DNA from: JALQUL01 sp040382935
GTDB taxonomy: Bacteria > Pseudomonadota > Gammaproteobacteria > Burkholderiales > Burkholderiaceae_C
Length of the DNA stretch: 64,000 bases
Assembly (NCBI GenBank): GCA_040382935.1
Contig: JBEIEP010000013.1
Coordinates: forward strand, 1 to 64,000
Direction: 5' to 3'
Position 1 is the stretch's first letter, and every line of letters begins with the position of its first letter. The notes beneath the pieces are model-generated. The model was not told the DNA's origin. It saw nothing but the letters and a program-made list of their open reading frames with translations, and did not search any database. Below are positions 1-8,100 of the stretch, one piece after another. A program made the translations under genes and the position numbers.

Positions 1-1
1 C

Positions 2-2407
2 AACAGCAGCGACGCGGCACAAAGCGATATCCGCACCACCGGCGGTAACGGCAACATAGTTGTACGCACCACGGCAGGCAGTATTACGCTGAACAACGGC
101 AGCGCGCCCAACAACGACACCGCCGTCAGCGCCGATGGTGCGGGCTCTGTGGTGCTCAATGCATTGGGCGCGGGCTCAGACGTCTCTATCAACGCCAAAA
201 TCGTCAGTGGCAGCGGGCCGGTTACTGTTTATGCCACCGATGTTGTGACGCTTTCTAGTGTGATCGTGACCCTTGGTGTCGTCCAAATAGATACCAGCAA
301 AACCGGCAAGGTCTTGTTCAACAAGCCCGATTCTGTTACGGGTAGCAACCAAGATATCAATGTGGTTGCCAATACCGTGGAGATCACCACACCGCTGTCA
401 TCAAGCAGTGGCAGCTTGGTCATTGCGCCATTGCCAGTGACTACCGGCGCACCAGCTAATATTGTGCTAGGCGGCACCACAGCGGTGGCGGGCGTGCATC
501 TGGATCTGACCGAGATTGGCCTTATCGATAAAGGTTTCACTGACATCACCTTGGGCACGGGCTTAGATAAGCAAACTATCGTAGTTAACGGCACCGAGGG
601 CGCAGTGGAATTTAAAGACCCGCTCGTCGTCAATGCGAGCGGAGCGGCCAATGCTTTGGCGGTATCTGGCGGTTTAAGTGGCGATACCTTCACTGTACAG
701 GGTAGTTTGGCCAATACCACCACCACCCTCACAGCGGCTGATATCACTATGGCTGGCAACATTACCGTTAATGGCCTGATGCAGGTGGCGACGGGCAGCA
801 CGGTCATCACGGCAGGTAATACCGCCGACGACGGAGTTACGGGCAACCTCATTATCACTGGCAACATTACAGGTCTCGGGGGTGCTAACGAGACACTGAC
901 GCTCAGATCTGAGAGCGATGTTCTAGTCAGCGGTACCGTCTCGGGCATTGACGCCCTGACGGTCACGGCCACCAAAAATGTCACCTTCAGCAGCGCGGTG
1001 GCTGTTACCGGCACCCTGGTCATCAATGCCGGTGGTGTGGTTCGTTTTGACCAAGCGCTCACGCTGACCAACGGCGGTACCCTTGATGTTCGAGGTGCCA
1101 GCAGCTTGGTATTTGCCGACGGCAGCATCATCAATGTGGATGGCGACGTTACCATTGACGCCAAGTCATTGGCGCTGCCTAAGGCCGCTAACTCGCTCAA
1201 CACTACAGGCGGTGTGCTCACATTGCGCTCTACCGACAACGGTGGCAACGTAATGATAGGCGCAGCCGACACACAGGCACCTGCAAGCAACGCCTTGAAC
1301 CTCACCAGTGGCGCTATCCAGGCCATCGGTAGCGGCTTTAGCGCGGTGGTGATTGGTCAGACCGGCTTGGGCAATATCGTCTTGGCAGGCAATACCGACC
1401 TCACGTCGGTGGTCAACACATCGGGCACCACCATCACTGGTACCAACATCCAGGTCAATGGCAACACCATCACCATTCTGCAACTCCCCAGTGGCGTTGT
1501 GCAGGTGCCGGGTGAATTGGCACTGAATGCCGACCACGATATCGTACTTAAATCCAGCATAAGCACAGTGGGTAATGGGGCGGTGCAGTTGAGCAGCGCG
1601 CAGGGCAGTGTCACCATGGCCGCTGGTACACGGGTGGACACAAGGGGTGGCGATGTACAAATTAAGGCCACGCAAGCCACTACCGTGGAAATTGCCACGA
1701 TCAATACGCGCTCATCCGACCTAACGCAGCAAGGTGTAGTAGATATTCAAGGCGGCGATGCAACGATTACCGATGCCAATAAAGATACAACCGCAGATAT
1801 TTTTGCCAAAGCAGTGAATATCTCTGGTTACGGCCCGGCATTCGGTAGCGGTCTGGATGTTTTGGAGGTGATCGCCGACCTGATCCGTGTCGACGTACCC
1901 GCAGGATCCGTAGTCCGTCACACCGACCCCGATGGCCGCACCTACTTTGATGTGATCAGACCGGGTCAAAGCTATCAGCAGCTGGTAGCCATTGGAAGCG
2001 TGACCCGAGTGACCGAAGATCCTGCCACCCTGCTCACAAAAGGCGATTCTGCCTTGATCTCAGCGGGCTTGCCAACCAATAGCCGGTTGCTGAGCCAGCC
2101 AACACCCGTTCAGTCGTCCGCGGCGGGAGCGATACGCACACTGAGCGCCGGTGCTGCCGGTGCAAGTCGCTACCTTGCGCCGGAATCCACCAGTGCCGCT
2201 TTGCAGCGCATTATTACCCTCGATTCCTTGGATTCAGGTATGGGGACTGACAGTGATAATTTGCTTTCCGACAGCAGCTATGGCTTGGCAAACCGTCAGC
2301 AGCAGTCTTATATCTTAGGCACAGCGGGTGAACAGCCGTGGATCAGCGGGCTGGATACCTATAGTCAAGATACGTTTGAGTATTGGGTCGATACATTGTC
2401 ATTATGA
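2..2407 (+). CDS. C-terminal part of a giant repetitive surface adhesin (5' end outside window)
   Basis: The frame is open from the first bases of the window, so the true start lies upstream. About 800 residues are visible. Most of it is low-complexity, rich in Gly, Ala, Val, Thr, Asn and Asp, with recurring short strands of the kind 'GNITVNG', 'TLVINAGG' and 'GGVLTLRS'. This is typical of the parallel beta-helix shaft of filamentous-haemagglutinin-like adhesins. There are no cysteines in the shaft. The last 150 residues differ: a Ser/Ala-rich linker, then an acidic tail ending in FEYWVDTLSL. I see no autotransporter barrel and no RTX nonapeptides, so it needs a separate exporter. The convergent operon just downstream is the obvious candidate. 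The exact family is not certain because the N-terminus is missing. Confidence 0.8.
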   Translation, partial: NSSDAAQSDIRTTGGNGNIVVRTTAGSITLNNGSAPNNDTAVSADGAGSVVLNALGAGSDVSINAKIVSGSGPVTVYATDVVTLSSVIVTLGVVQIDTSKTGKVLFNKPDSVTGSNQDINVVANTVEITTPLSSSSGSLVIAPLPVTTGAPANIVLGGTTAVAGVHLDLTEIGLIDKGFTDITLGTGLDKQTIVVNGTEGAVEFKDPLVVNASGAANALAVSGGLSGDTFTVQGSLANTTTTLTAADITMAGNITVNGLMQVATGSTVITAGNTADDGVTGNLIITGNITGLGGANETLTLRSESDVLVSGTVSGIDALTVTATKNVTFSSAVAVTGTLVINAGGVVRFDQALTLTNGGTLDVRGASSLVFADGSIINVDGDVTIDAKSLALPKAANSLNTTGGVLTLRSTDNGGNVMIGAADTQAPASNALNLTSGAIQAIGSGFSAVVIGQTGLGNIVLAGNTDLTSVVNTSGTTITGTNIQVNGNTITILQLPSGVVQVPGELALNADHDIVLKSSISTVGNGAVQLSSAQGSVTMAAGTRVDTRGGDVQIKATQATTVEIATINTRSSDLTQQGVVDIQGGDATITDANKDTTADIFAKAVNISGYGPAFGSGLDVLEVIADLIRVDVPAGSVVRHTDPDGRTYFDVIRPGQSYQQLVAIGSVTRVTEDPATLLTKGDSALISAGLPTNSRLLSQPTPVQSSAAGAIRTLSAGAAGASRYLAPESTSAALQRIITLDSLDSGMGTDSDNLLSDSSYGLANRQQQSYILGTAGEQPWISGLDTYSQDTFEYWVDTLSL

Positions 2408-2422
2408 TTTTTAGGAAAAAAT

Positions 2423-3898
2423 ATGAAAAACCTTGCACCTCTGAAACACCTAGGGTTCACTTACCTGCGGCCCGTATCCATGGGCATCGCGCTCGCTGGC
2501 AGCTTGTTGTTGAACGCCTGTGGTGGCGGCAGCACTCCGCCCTCCACCTTGCCGCCTGAGGCCGTTGTAGTTTCTGTTGAACTCAAAAAAGAAGCCCTTG
2601 AACTTAGTGATGCCATTCAGACGTCGTTGCTAGAGTTTCTCGTTACCACCGACAAGCCGGTCTTATATGACGCTGGTGTGGTCGTATCTTTTAATACCAG
2701 CAACGCGGGTGTTGGCCCTGGGTACGCCGCCGGTGGCGCCACGTGTAAGGATACAGTGGGGGTTGAGAAGGCAGATTATTTGTCTGAGACAAAATCCCAA
2801 ACCGTCATTAAAAAAGGCGACAGCTCGGTCACTATCAAAATACGGGTGTGTCCAGACGCCGATTTTGAACCCAATGAAGTGCTTGACATTAACTGGTCGT
2901 CAGGTAGTCTCACTGGTACATCTAAGGGTACTATCCTTAACGACGATGCGGGGGGGTTGAACAGCACCGGTAGCACAGCGGTGCTACCAGGCTTGACCGC
3001 TTTTGGGCGCGATACCCACCCACTGACCAATGCCGCTGCCGATGGAGCGCTAGGGTTTTCGTTTGCCACCTCCGGCGTTTGCGTATTCGATAAGGTCTCC
3101 GGCCTGACTTGGCAAAACCTGCCAGGTGTGAGCAAAACCTATGCGGACTTGCCGACCTACGTCAGCCAGATCAACGCCAGCAACCTGTGTGGCTATAGCG
3201 ACTGGCGTCTGCCCACAGTTGGCGCGCTGCTCGGTTTGATGGACGTTGGGCAGGTGGCGAATAGTGCGGCCAATGCGGACAAACCGGTATCTAGCGCTTC
3301 TATGTCCGGTAAATTTTGGTCTTCTGACAAACTTGCCACCAGCAACCCCGTAGATGCTTGGGTTGCTGATACCGACGTCAACGGGGTCATCACCTTCGCC
3401 CGTATGACCAACACCAACAACGTGCGCTTGGTGCGCGGGGGCCGAGTACCCACCGCCACCTGTGACAACAACGATGGGCGCTTTACGGTCAATACCGGCG
3501 GTACGGTGATGGATACCCATACGGGACTGATGTGGAAAACCTGTCCGGAAGGCTATACCGATGCCATGTGCAGTGCCGGAACGGTGCTGGACATTAACTC
3601 AGCCGCCGCTGCGGTTGCCCAGCTTAAAAAAGCCAATGACGCCAGCGACAAGGGGTATTCTGATTGGCGTGTGCCCAGCCGAAACGAGTTGGCTTCACTG
3701 GTGAACCTCTCTTGCAGGAACCCGGCGATTGTGCAAAGTGTGTTTCCGAAAAATGAGTCGCTGGCCTACATTACTTCAAGCGTAGATGTCAACGCTCCTA
3801 CCACCAGGGTATGGAGTGTGGACTTCAATGACGGAAACGTCGGTCCTGACCCGTTGACCAGAACTTATCGCCTACGCTTGGTACGACTGGGCCAATAG
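2423..3898 (+). CDS. Lipoprotein with Calx-beta-like region and two DUF1566 domains
   Basis: A 491-residue protein whose start is supported by AGGAAAAA just before the ATG. It begins with a signal peptide ending in the lipobox LLNAC (Cys33). The next residue is Gly, not Asp, which favours outer-membrane sorting. Residues about 50-175 resemble a Calx-beta domain ('GDSSVTIKIRVCPDADFEPN' and a terminal 'ILNDD'). Two DUF1566 domains follow, at about 210-335 and 345-491, recognisable by GLTWQN/GLMWKT and by GYSDWRLPT/GYSDWRVPS. DUF1566 is a surface-associated domain of unsettled role. The gene starts 15 bases after the adhesin stop and is probably cotranscribed, so it may be an anchor or partner of the adhesin. 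That role is inference. Confidence 0.8.
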   Translation: MKNLAPLKHLGFTYLRPVSMGIALAGSLLLNACGGGSTPPSTLPPEAVVVSVELKKEALELSDAIQTSLLEFLVTTDKPVLYDAGVVVSFNTSNAGVGPGYAAGGATCKDTVGVEKADYLSETKSQTVIKKGDSSVTIKIRVCPDADFEPNEVLDINWSSGSLTGTSKGTILNDDAGGLNSTGSTAVLPGLTAFGRDTHPLTNAAADGALGFSFATSGVCVFDKVSGLTWQNLPGVSKTYADLPTYVSQINASNLCGYSDWRLPTVGALLGLMDVGQVANSAANADKPVSSASMSGKFWSSDKLATSNPVDAWVADTDVNGVITFARMTNTNNVRLVRGGRVPTATCDNNDGRFTVNTGGTVMDTHTGLMWKTCPEGYTDAMCSAGTVLDINSAAAAVAQLKKANDASDKGYSDWRVPSRNELASLVNLSCRNPAIVQSVFPKNESLAYITSSVDVNAPTTRVWSVDFNDGNVGPDPLTRTYRLRLVRLGQ

Positions 3899-3915
3899 GC
3901 CCAACCGTCCTATCG

Positions 3916-5913
3916 TTAGCCCTTTGAAAAGCCCAATTGCTCCTGCAGTTGCTTTTGTACAAAAGCCAGGTGACCCCGCTGTTGCCTGGCAATGTCACTG
4001 GCGTGACGTTGGCTAAACCATTGCAGCAGATTGACTTTTAGGCGGGTTTGCTGGTCGGGGATTAAGCCCGCCAGCGGCTTGATCCAAACCGGGGTGTACT
4101 TGGTAATCAGCTCCTCTTGCAGTGACACAAAAGGTTGGGCGCTCCCGTGTACACCCTGCCGTCCCGCGCGGCCAAAAAGTTGCCAGTCAATGCGCGGCGA
4201 TTCGTGCGCTTCAAACATTAGTACGTGAAGGCCGCCCATCGCATCCACCTCGGGTGATATTTTGATGTCAGTGCCGCGGCCCGCCATATTGGTTGCTACG
4301 GTGATACGGCGTCGCTCACCGCCGCTGGCCACCACCTGCGCTTCATATTCGTGCTCCTTGGCATTGAGCACGGTACAGACCAAGCCCCGTTGACGCAACA
4401 AACGCGAGATTTCTTCGCTATCCAAAATACGCCGTGTGCCTACCAGTACCGGTACACCGATGCGGTGCAGTGTTTCAATGCGCTCTATAAAGGCCGCCAG
4501 CTTCTCCGCCCGGGTTACAAAACACTGTTTTGGCAAAACGCGAAGGCGGCTGGTGATGCGCGGAGGTACCCGCAGTATCAATAAGCCAAAGGTTTTCCAT
4601 AGTTCCCAGTCCAGCCCGTGCAAGGTGCCACTGGCACCACTCAAGCGGTGGTAGTGACGAAAAAACTCCTGAAACGTCATGCGTGCCGAAATTTTGGTCA
4701 ATGGGGTGAGCTCAACCCCTACCCGTGCCTCAATGGATTGGTGAATGCCATGACTCCAAGAGCGGCCAGGCATACTACGCCCGGTACTTTCGTCAACAAT
4801 CACCACCGCCCCTTCTTGAATGATGTAGTGCCGGTCTTTTTGGAACACATCACGGGCCATGATGGCCAGCGTGAATATTTCTTCACGCCGACTTGAAACC
4901 TGCCAGTAGCTGCTAAATGACTGTGACAAGTGTTCGATCTTGCGCTTGCCCTGCTCGGTCAGATGAACAGATCCTCCACCTTTGCTGTACAGGGTGTAAT
5001 CCACTTCCAGCTTGAGTTGATCGACCAAGTCTCGGGCCAGCCGAATCGCGCCCAGCATATTGGCTTTGTCTTCTTCGGCGCTGGCAATGATCAGTGGTGT
5101 TGTGGCTTCATCAATCAAAATGCCATCGGCCTCGTCAATGATGACAGCATACAGACCCCGCATCACCGGTTGGTCGTCACCGTGCTGGTTCTGCATTTGC
5201 CAAAGTCGCCGCCGCAGAGGGTCACGAGCCCCGCTTAGCCGCAAATCGTCGCGCAAATGGTCGGCCAAAAATTGTTTGGCCGTGGCATACACCACGGCGT
5301 GCCGGTAGCATTCGGCCAATTGGTGCGGTGGCGTCTCGCTCACAATCGACGTCACGCTCAGGCCACTGGCTTGGTAGAGGGGCGCCATCAGTTGGGCGTC
5401 ACGGGCAGCCAAATAATCGTTGGCCGTGACAATATGCAAGGGCTTGCCCGTCCAGGCGATCAGTACCGCTGCAATCGCTACGGCCAAGGTTTTTCCTTCG
5501 CCAGGCGCCAGTTGTATCAAATAGCCCTCGGTCATACCCAGTGCTGCCATCAGTTGCGGAAATGACGCACGCTGACCTATTTGTTGGCACGCCAAGCGCG
5601 TCACTACCGCAAGCGCCTCCATTTGGGCCGTCATTTGTGCTTGCCGCTGCTGCGCTGAACCATTCGTACCGTGAATTTGTAAGCGATAAACGGTTTGGCG
5701 CGCGGTCTGTAACTCCTGGGCTGATGGAGCAATCACCTCTTCGGGGTTTTCTGCTAAGTGCAGATGCAAAGCCATAACCGATTCGCGCAGGGTTTGGTAG
5801 CTGCGGCCGCTGTGGTGCGCAGCCAGTGACATCCAGCCCGATAGGCTAAACCAAGGGGTTAAAGTGGCGTCGCGGGGTGCATGCCAAGGCGCGCCAGACA
5901 AAACGTTCATCAC
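3916..5913 (-). CDS. Short SecA-like translocation ATPase
   Basis: A 665-residue SecA relative. Visible motifs in order: Walker A APGEGKT (136-142), TANDYLA (163-169), DEAD-type box DEADGILIDEATTPL (260-274), a preprotein-cross-linking-like region (about 280-425) with IIQEGAVVIVDESTGRSMPG, then the second motor domain with NMAGRGTDI (542-550) and QLFGRAGRQG (578-587). Housekeeping SecA is about 900 residues. Here the chain stops soon after the second motor domain, so most of the helical wing, the IRA1 clamp and the zinc-binding C-terminal tail are missing. It is the last gene of a five-gene operon of export components, 9 bases after the M50/HlyD gene. I infer that it powers export of the neighbouring adhesin. 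Whether it works with SecYEG cannot be seen. Confidence 0.85.
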   Translation of the reverse strand: MMNVLSGAPWHAPRDATLTPWFSLSGWMSLAAHHSGRSYQTLRESVMALHLHLAENPEEVIAPSAQELQTARQTVYRLQIHGTNGSAQQRQAQMTAQMEALAVVTRLACQQIGQRASFPQLMAALGMTEGYLIQLAPGEGKTLAVAIAAVLIAWTGKPLHIVTANDYLAARDAQLMAPLYQASGLSVTSIVSETPPHQLAECYRHAVVYATAKQFLADHLRDDLRLSGARDPLRRRLWQMQNQHGDDQPVMRGLYAVIIDEADGILIDEATTPLIIASAEEDKANMLGAIRLARDLVDQLKLEVDYTLYSKGGGSVHLTEQGKRKIEHLSQSFSSYWQVSSRREEIFTLAIMARDVFQKDRHYIIQEGAVVIVDESTGRSMPGRSWSHGIHQSIEARVGVELTPLTKISARMTFQEFFRHYHRLSGASGTLHGLDWELWKTFGLLILRVPPRITSRLRVLPKQCFVTRAEKLAAFIERIETLHRIGVPVLVGTRRILDSEEISRLLRQRGLVCTVLNAKEHEYEAQVVASGGERRRITVATNMAGRGTDIKISPEVDAMGGLHVLMFEAHESPRIDWQLFGRAGRQGVHGSAQPFVSLQEELITKYTPVWIKPLAGLIPDQQTRLKVNLLQWFSQRHASDIARQQRGHLAFVQKQLQEQLGFSKG

Positions 5914-5922
5914 TCTGTTTGT

Positions 5923-8076
5923 TCACAGCGCATAGCGCTTTTGCAGTAATTGATTCACGGCCCGGTACACCTGTGTGGCAATAGGCCGGGCTGGCGTTTG
6001 TACACGAAGGGTACCGGTTAGACCATGCAGCAGCGTGATGTCATGCGGCGCGGTATGGGGCAACTCGGTTTGTAGCAGAAAGAAACTCTCTTTGGCCGTC
6101 GTACCGCTGGGCTCAGTGGGGTTGACTGCAATATCGCCCCCTCCTAGCCAGCCCAGCGCAATAGAGGGCAGGCGGTCGCTTTGAAAGGGGATGATTTGCA
6201 CTTTGGCCAATAACACGTTGCTGTCGGCCTGCCCGGCCAGACGCACCTCGGCCTGATTAAAGTTGTCCTTGAAGAGTCTATCGGTTTGCTCTTGTGGTAC
6301 GACCGCGACAAATTTGAATTGGCTGGTGTCTACCACTTCGCCTAGTAGATGGCCGCGTTGTAGCCAACTGCCCACACGCTCGTGCAGGTCAGGAGCCACC
6401 CACTCGCCCTCTAGCTCGGCCCGTACTTCAAGAAGTTGCTGCTGCTCGTTCAAGCTGCGTAGACGATCTTCAAGGGTATTGATTTTTTGCTGCAAGGCAC
6501 CAAGGTCGCTGCTGCTTCGGTGCAGGGCCTGGCGGTACTGGGCCTGGGCCTCTGACTGGCTGGCCTGTGTCTGTGCGATGTCGGCGCTTAGGTCTGCATT
6601 GCTCAGACTGACCAATAACTGGCCAATCTGTACACGCTCTCCGTGGCGCACGTGCAATCGTTCCACTATCCCGCCGGTTTGCACGTAAATTGTGGTGGAG
6701 TTGCTCGCCTTCACAATGCCTTGCGCACGCACGGCATCGGGGAACGGAACTACTCCCAGTAACACCACCAAACCGACTACGCAGGCGGCCACCGATAGCC
6801 AAGCGCGGCGGCGATTGCCTTGGGTGGCCACTCCGCGCAGATGCTTGAGCAACTGGTAAAGCGGCGCGAGCGCCAGTTTGTAAACCGTCATGGACAGCAC
6901 CAATAGCCCCAACGGTAGCCACTGGTCCATTAAAAACAGGCCGATCCCCACCGAAATCAGCAGCAGGTACACAAAACTCAGCAAGCCATAAAGTGTGAGC
7001 CATAGCCATTCTTTTAGTTCGGTTGCTTTGCTTCGTGCAGAAACGGTGCCCAGTAGGTAACGATCGCCAAAGTACTTCCATTGTTGCTGGCTTTTTTGGT
7101 ATAAATTGGGAATCTCGGCATAGTCGCTCAGCATGTAATAAGCGTCAAAGCGTAGCAGCGGGTTACCATTGAAAAGCAGACTCGAGACCGAGCCGATTAG
7201 CATCACATTAAAGGCCAAGCTATGGGTGAGACCGGGTGCGGTGTGGGCCCACACCAGCGCGCCAGCAGCGGCAAAGAAGAACTCAACAGCCATACCTGCG
7301 AAGGCAGCATAAATGCGGTGCCAACGTTCAGGAAAGCCCCAGCTGCTGGACGCATCAACGTAGGGCAACGGTGTGAGCAGCAAAAACATTGCTCCCACCG
7401 TGCGCACTTCTCCTCCAAAACGCTTGCAGACAAAAGCGTGCCCCGCCTCGTGAAACAGTTTGAGCACCGTGAGGCAAACATAGAGCCAAGGCAAGTTGTC
7501 AACCGACAAAGCGCCCTGCGACTGGTCCATCAATTCGCCGCGTAAATCAAACGCAGTCAGTCCACCCCAAATCAGTACCACACACCATACAGCGAATGCG
7601 CCCCATCCGGTGGTGAGCAAAATCAGCGGCCGAATACGGTTAAGCGCCGCGTCCGGGTTCCACAAAGGAATGCGGATAAACAAGAAAGACGCAATTTTGC
7701 CGAGCAGCTCTTTGTTTTTTTGCTTTTTGTAGCGTTTAACGATGGCCTCGTTGTCCGATTGCTGTAACGAGTACAGTAGGTTGGACATATGCAATTGGGA
7801 AAGAATCTGTATCACTTCCTCGCGGCTGGGGGCGTCTTCAGGGCGCTGGTTGACAAAGTCCTCCCACACCTCCTCGACGGTCTGGCTGGTACTTAGGCGT
7901 TGAATAAAGTGACAGGCCTGTGGCGAGGCGCGAAAGTAGCGTTGTGTGTAGGTGTCCTGCAATATGTGCCAGGTCTGACCGCGAAAGACTTGCGTTTTCA
8001 CCTCGACGCTGGGTAGTAAGGCCACGCGCAGACCGGATACGCGAAACCAAGAGTCACTAAAAATGCTTGTCGCCAC
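5923..8076 (-). CDS. PqqD-like / M50 site-2 protease / HlyD-adaptor fusion membrane protein
   Basis: A 717-residue multidomain protein. Residues about 18-110 have the pattern of the PqqD winged-helix fold, also called RiPP recognition element: a strand pair, 'YTQRYFRASPQA', then a helix and 'VIQILSQLHMSNLL'. A membrane domain follows with the M50 metalloprotease motif HEAGH (209-213) and the third zinc-ligand region NPLLRFDAYY (305-314), with several hydrophobic helices between about 145 and 445. From about 450 to the end it is an HlyD-type periplasmic adaptor: a lipoyl-like half, a coiled-coil hairpin (about 500-565), then beta-barrel strands. All three zinc ligands look intact, so it may be an active protease. 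It sits 24 bases after the GAF/HlyD gene and 9 before the SecA-like gene. Confidence 0.85.
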   Translation of the reverse strand: MATSIFSDSWFRVSGLRVALLPSVEVKTQVFRGQTWHILQDTYTQRYFRASPQACHFIQRLSTSQTVEEVWEDFVNQRPEDAPSREEVIQILSQLHMSNLLYSLQQSDNEAIVKRYKKQKNKELLGKIASFLFIRIPLWNPDAALNRIRPLILLTTGWGAFAVWCVVLIWGGLTAFDLRGELMDQSQGALSVDNLPWLYVCLTVLKLFHEAGHAFVCKRFGGEVRTVGAMFLLLTPLPYVDASSSWGFPERWHRIYAAFAGMAVEFFFAAAGALVWAHTAPGLTHSLAFNVMLIGSVSSLLFNGNPLLRFDAYYMLSDYAEIPNLYQKSQQQWKYFGDRYLLGTVSARSKATELKEWLWLTLYGLLSFVYLLLISVGIGLFLMDQWLPLGLLVLSMTVYKLALAPLYQLLKHLRGVATQGNRRRAWLSVAACVVGLVVLLGVVPFPDAVRAQGIVKASNSTTIYVQTGGIVERLHVRHGERVQIGQLLVSLSNADLSADIAQTQASQSEAQAQYRQALHRSSSDLGALQQKINTLEDRLRSLNEQQQLLEVRAELEGEWVAPDLHERVGSWLQRGHLLGEVVDTSQFKFVAVVPQEQTDRLFKDNFNQAEVRLAGQADSNVLLAKVQIIPFQSDRLPSIALGWLGGGDIAVNPTEPSGTTAKESFFLLQTELPHTAPHDITLLHGLTGTLRVQTPARPIATQVYRAVNQLLQKRYAL

Positions 8077-8100
8077 GTTAGAACCGCCGATTTGCTAGCG

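Noticed and set aside
229..1326. Long open frame on the minus strand across the adhesin
   Set aside because: It is antisense to a biased repetitive gene that lacks stop-like codons in this frame. Its Val/Pro/Leu-rich product has no motif or ribosome site.
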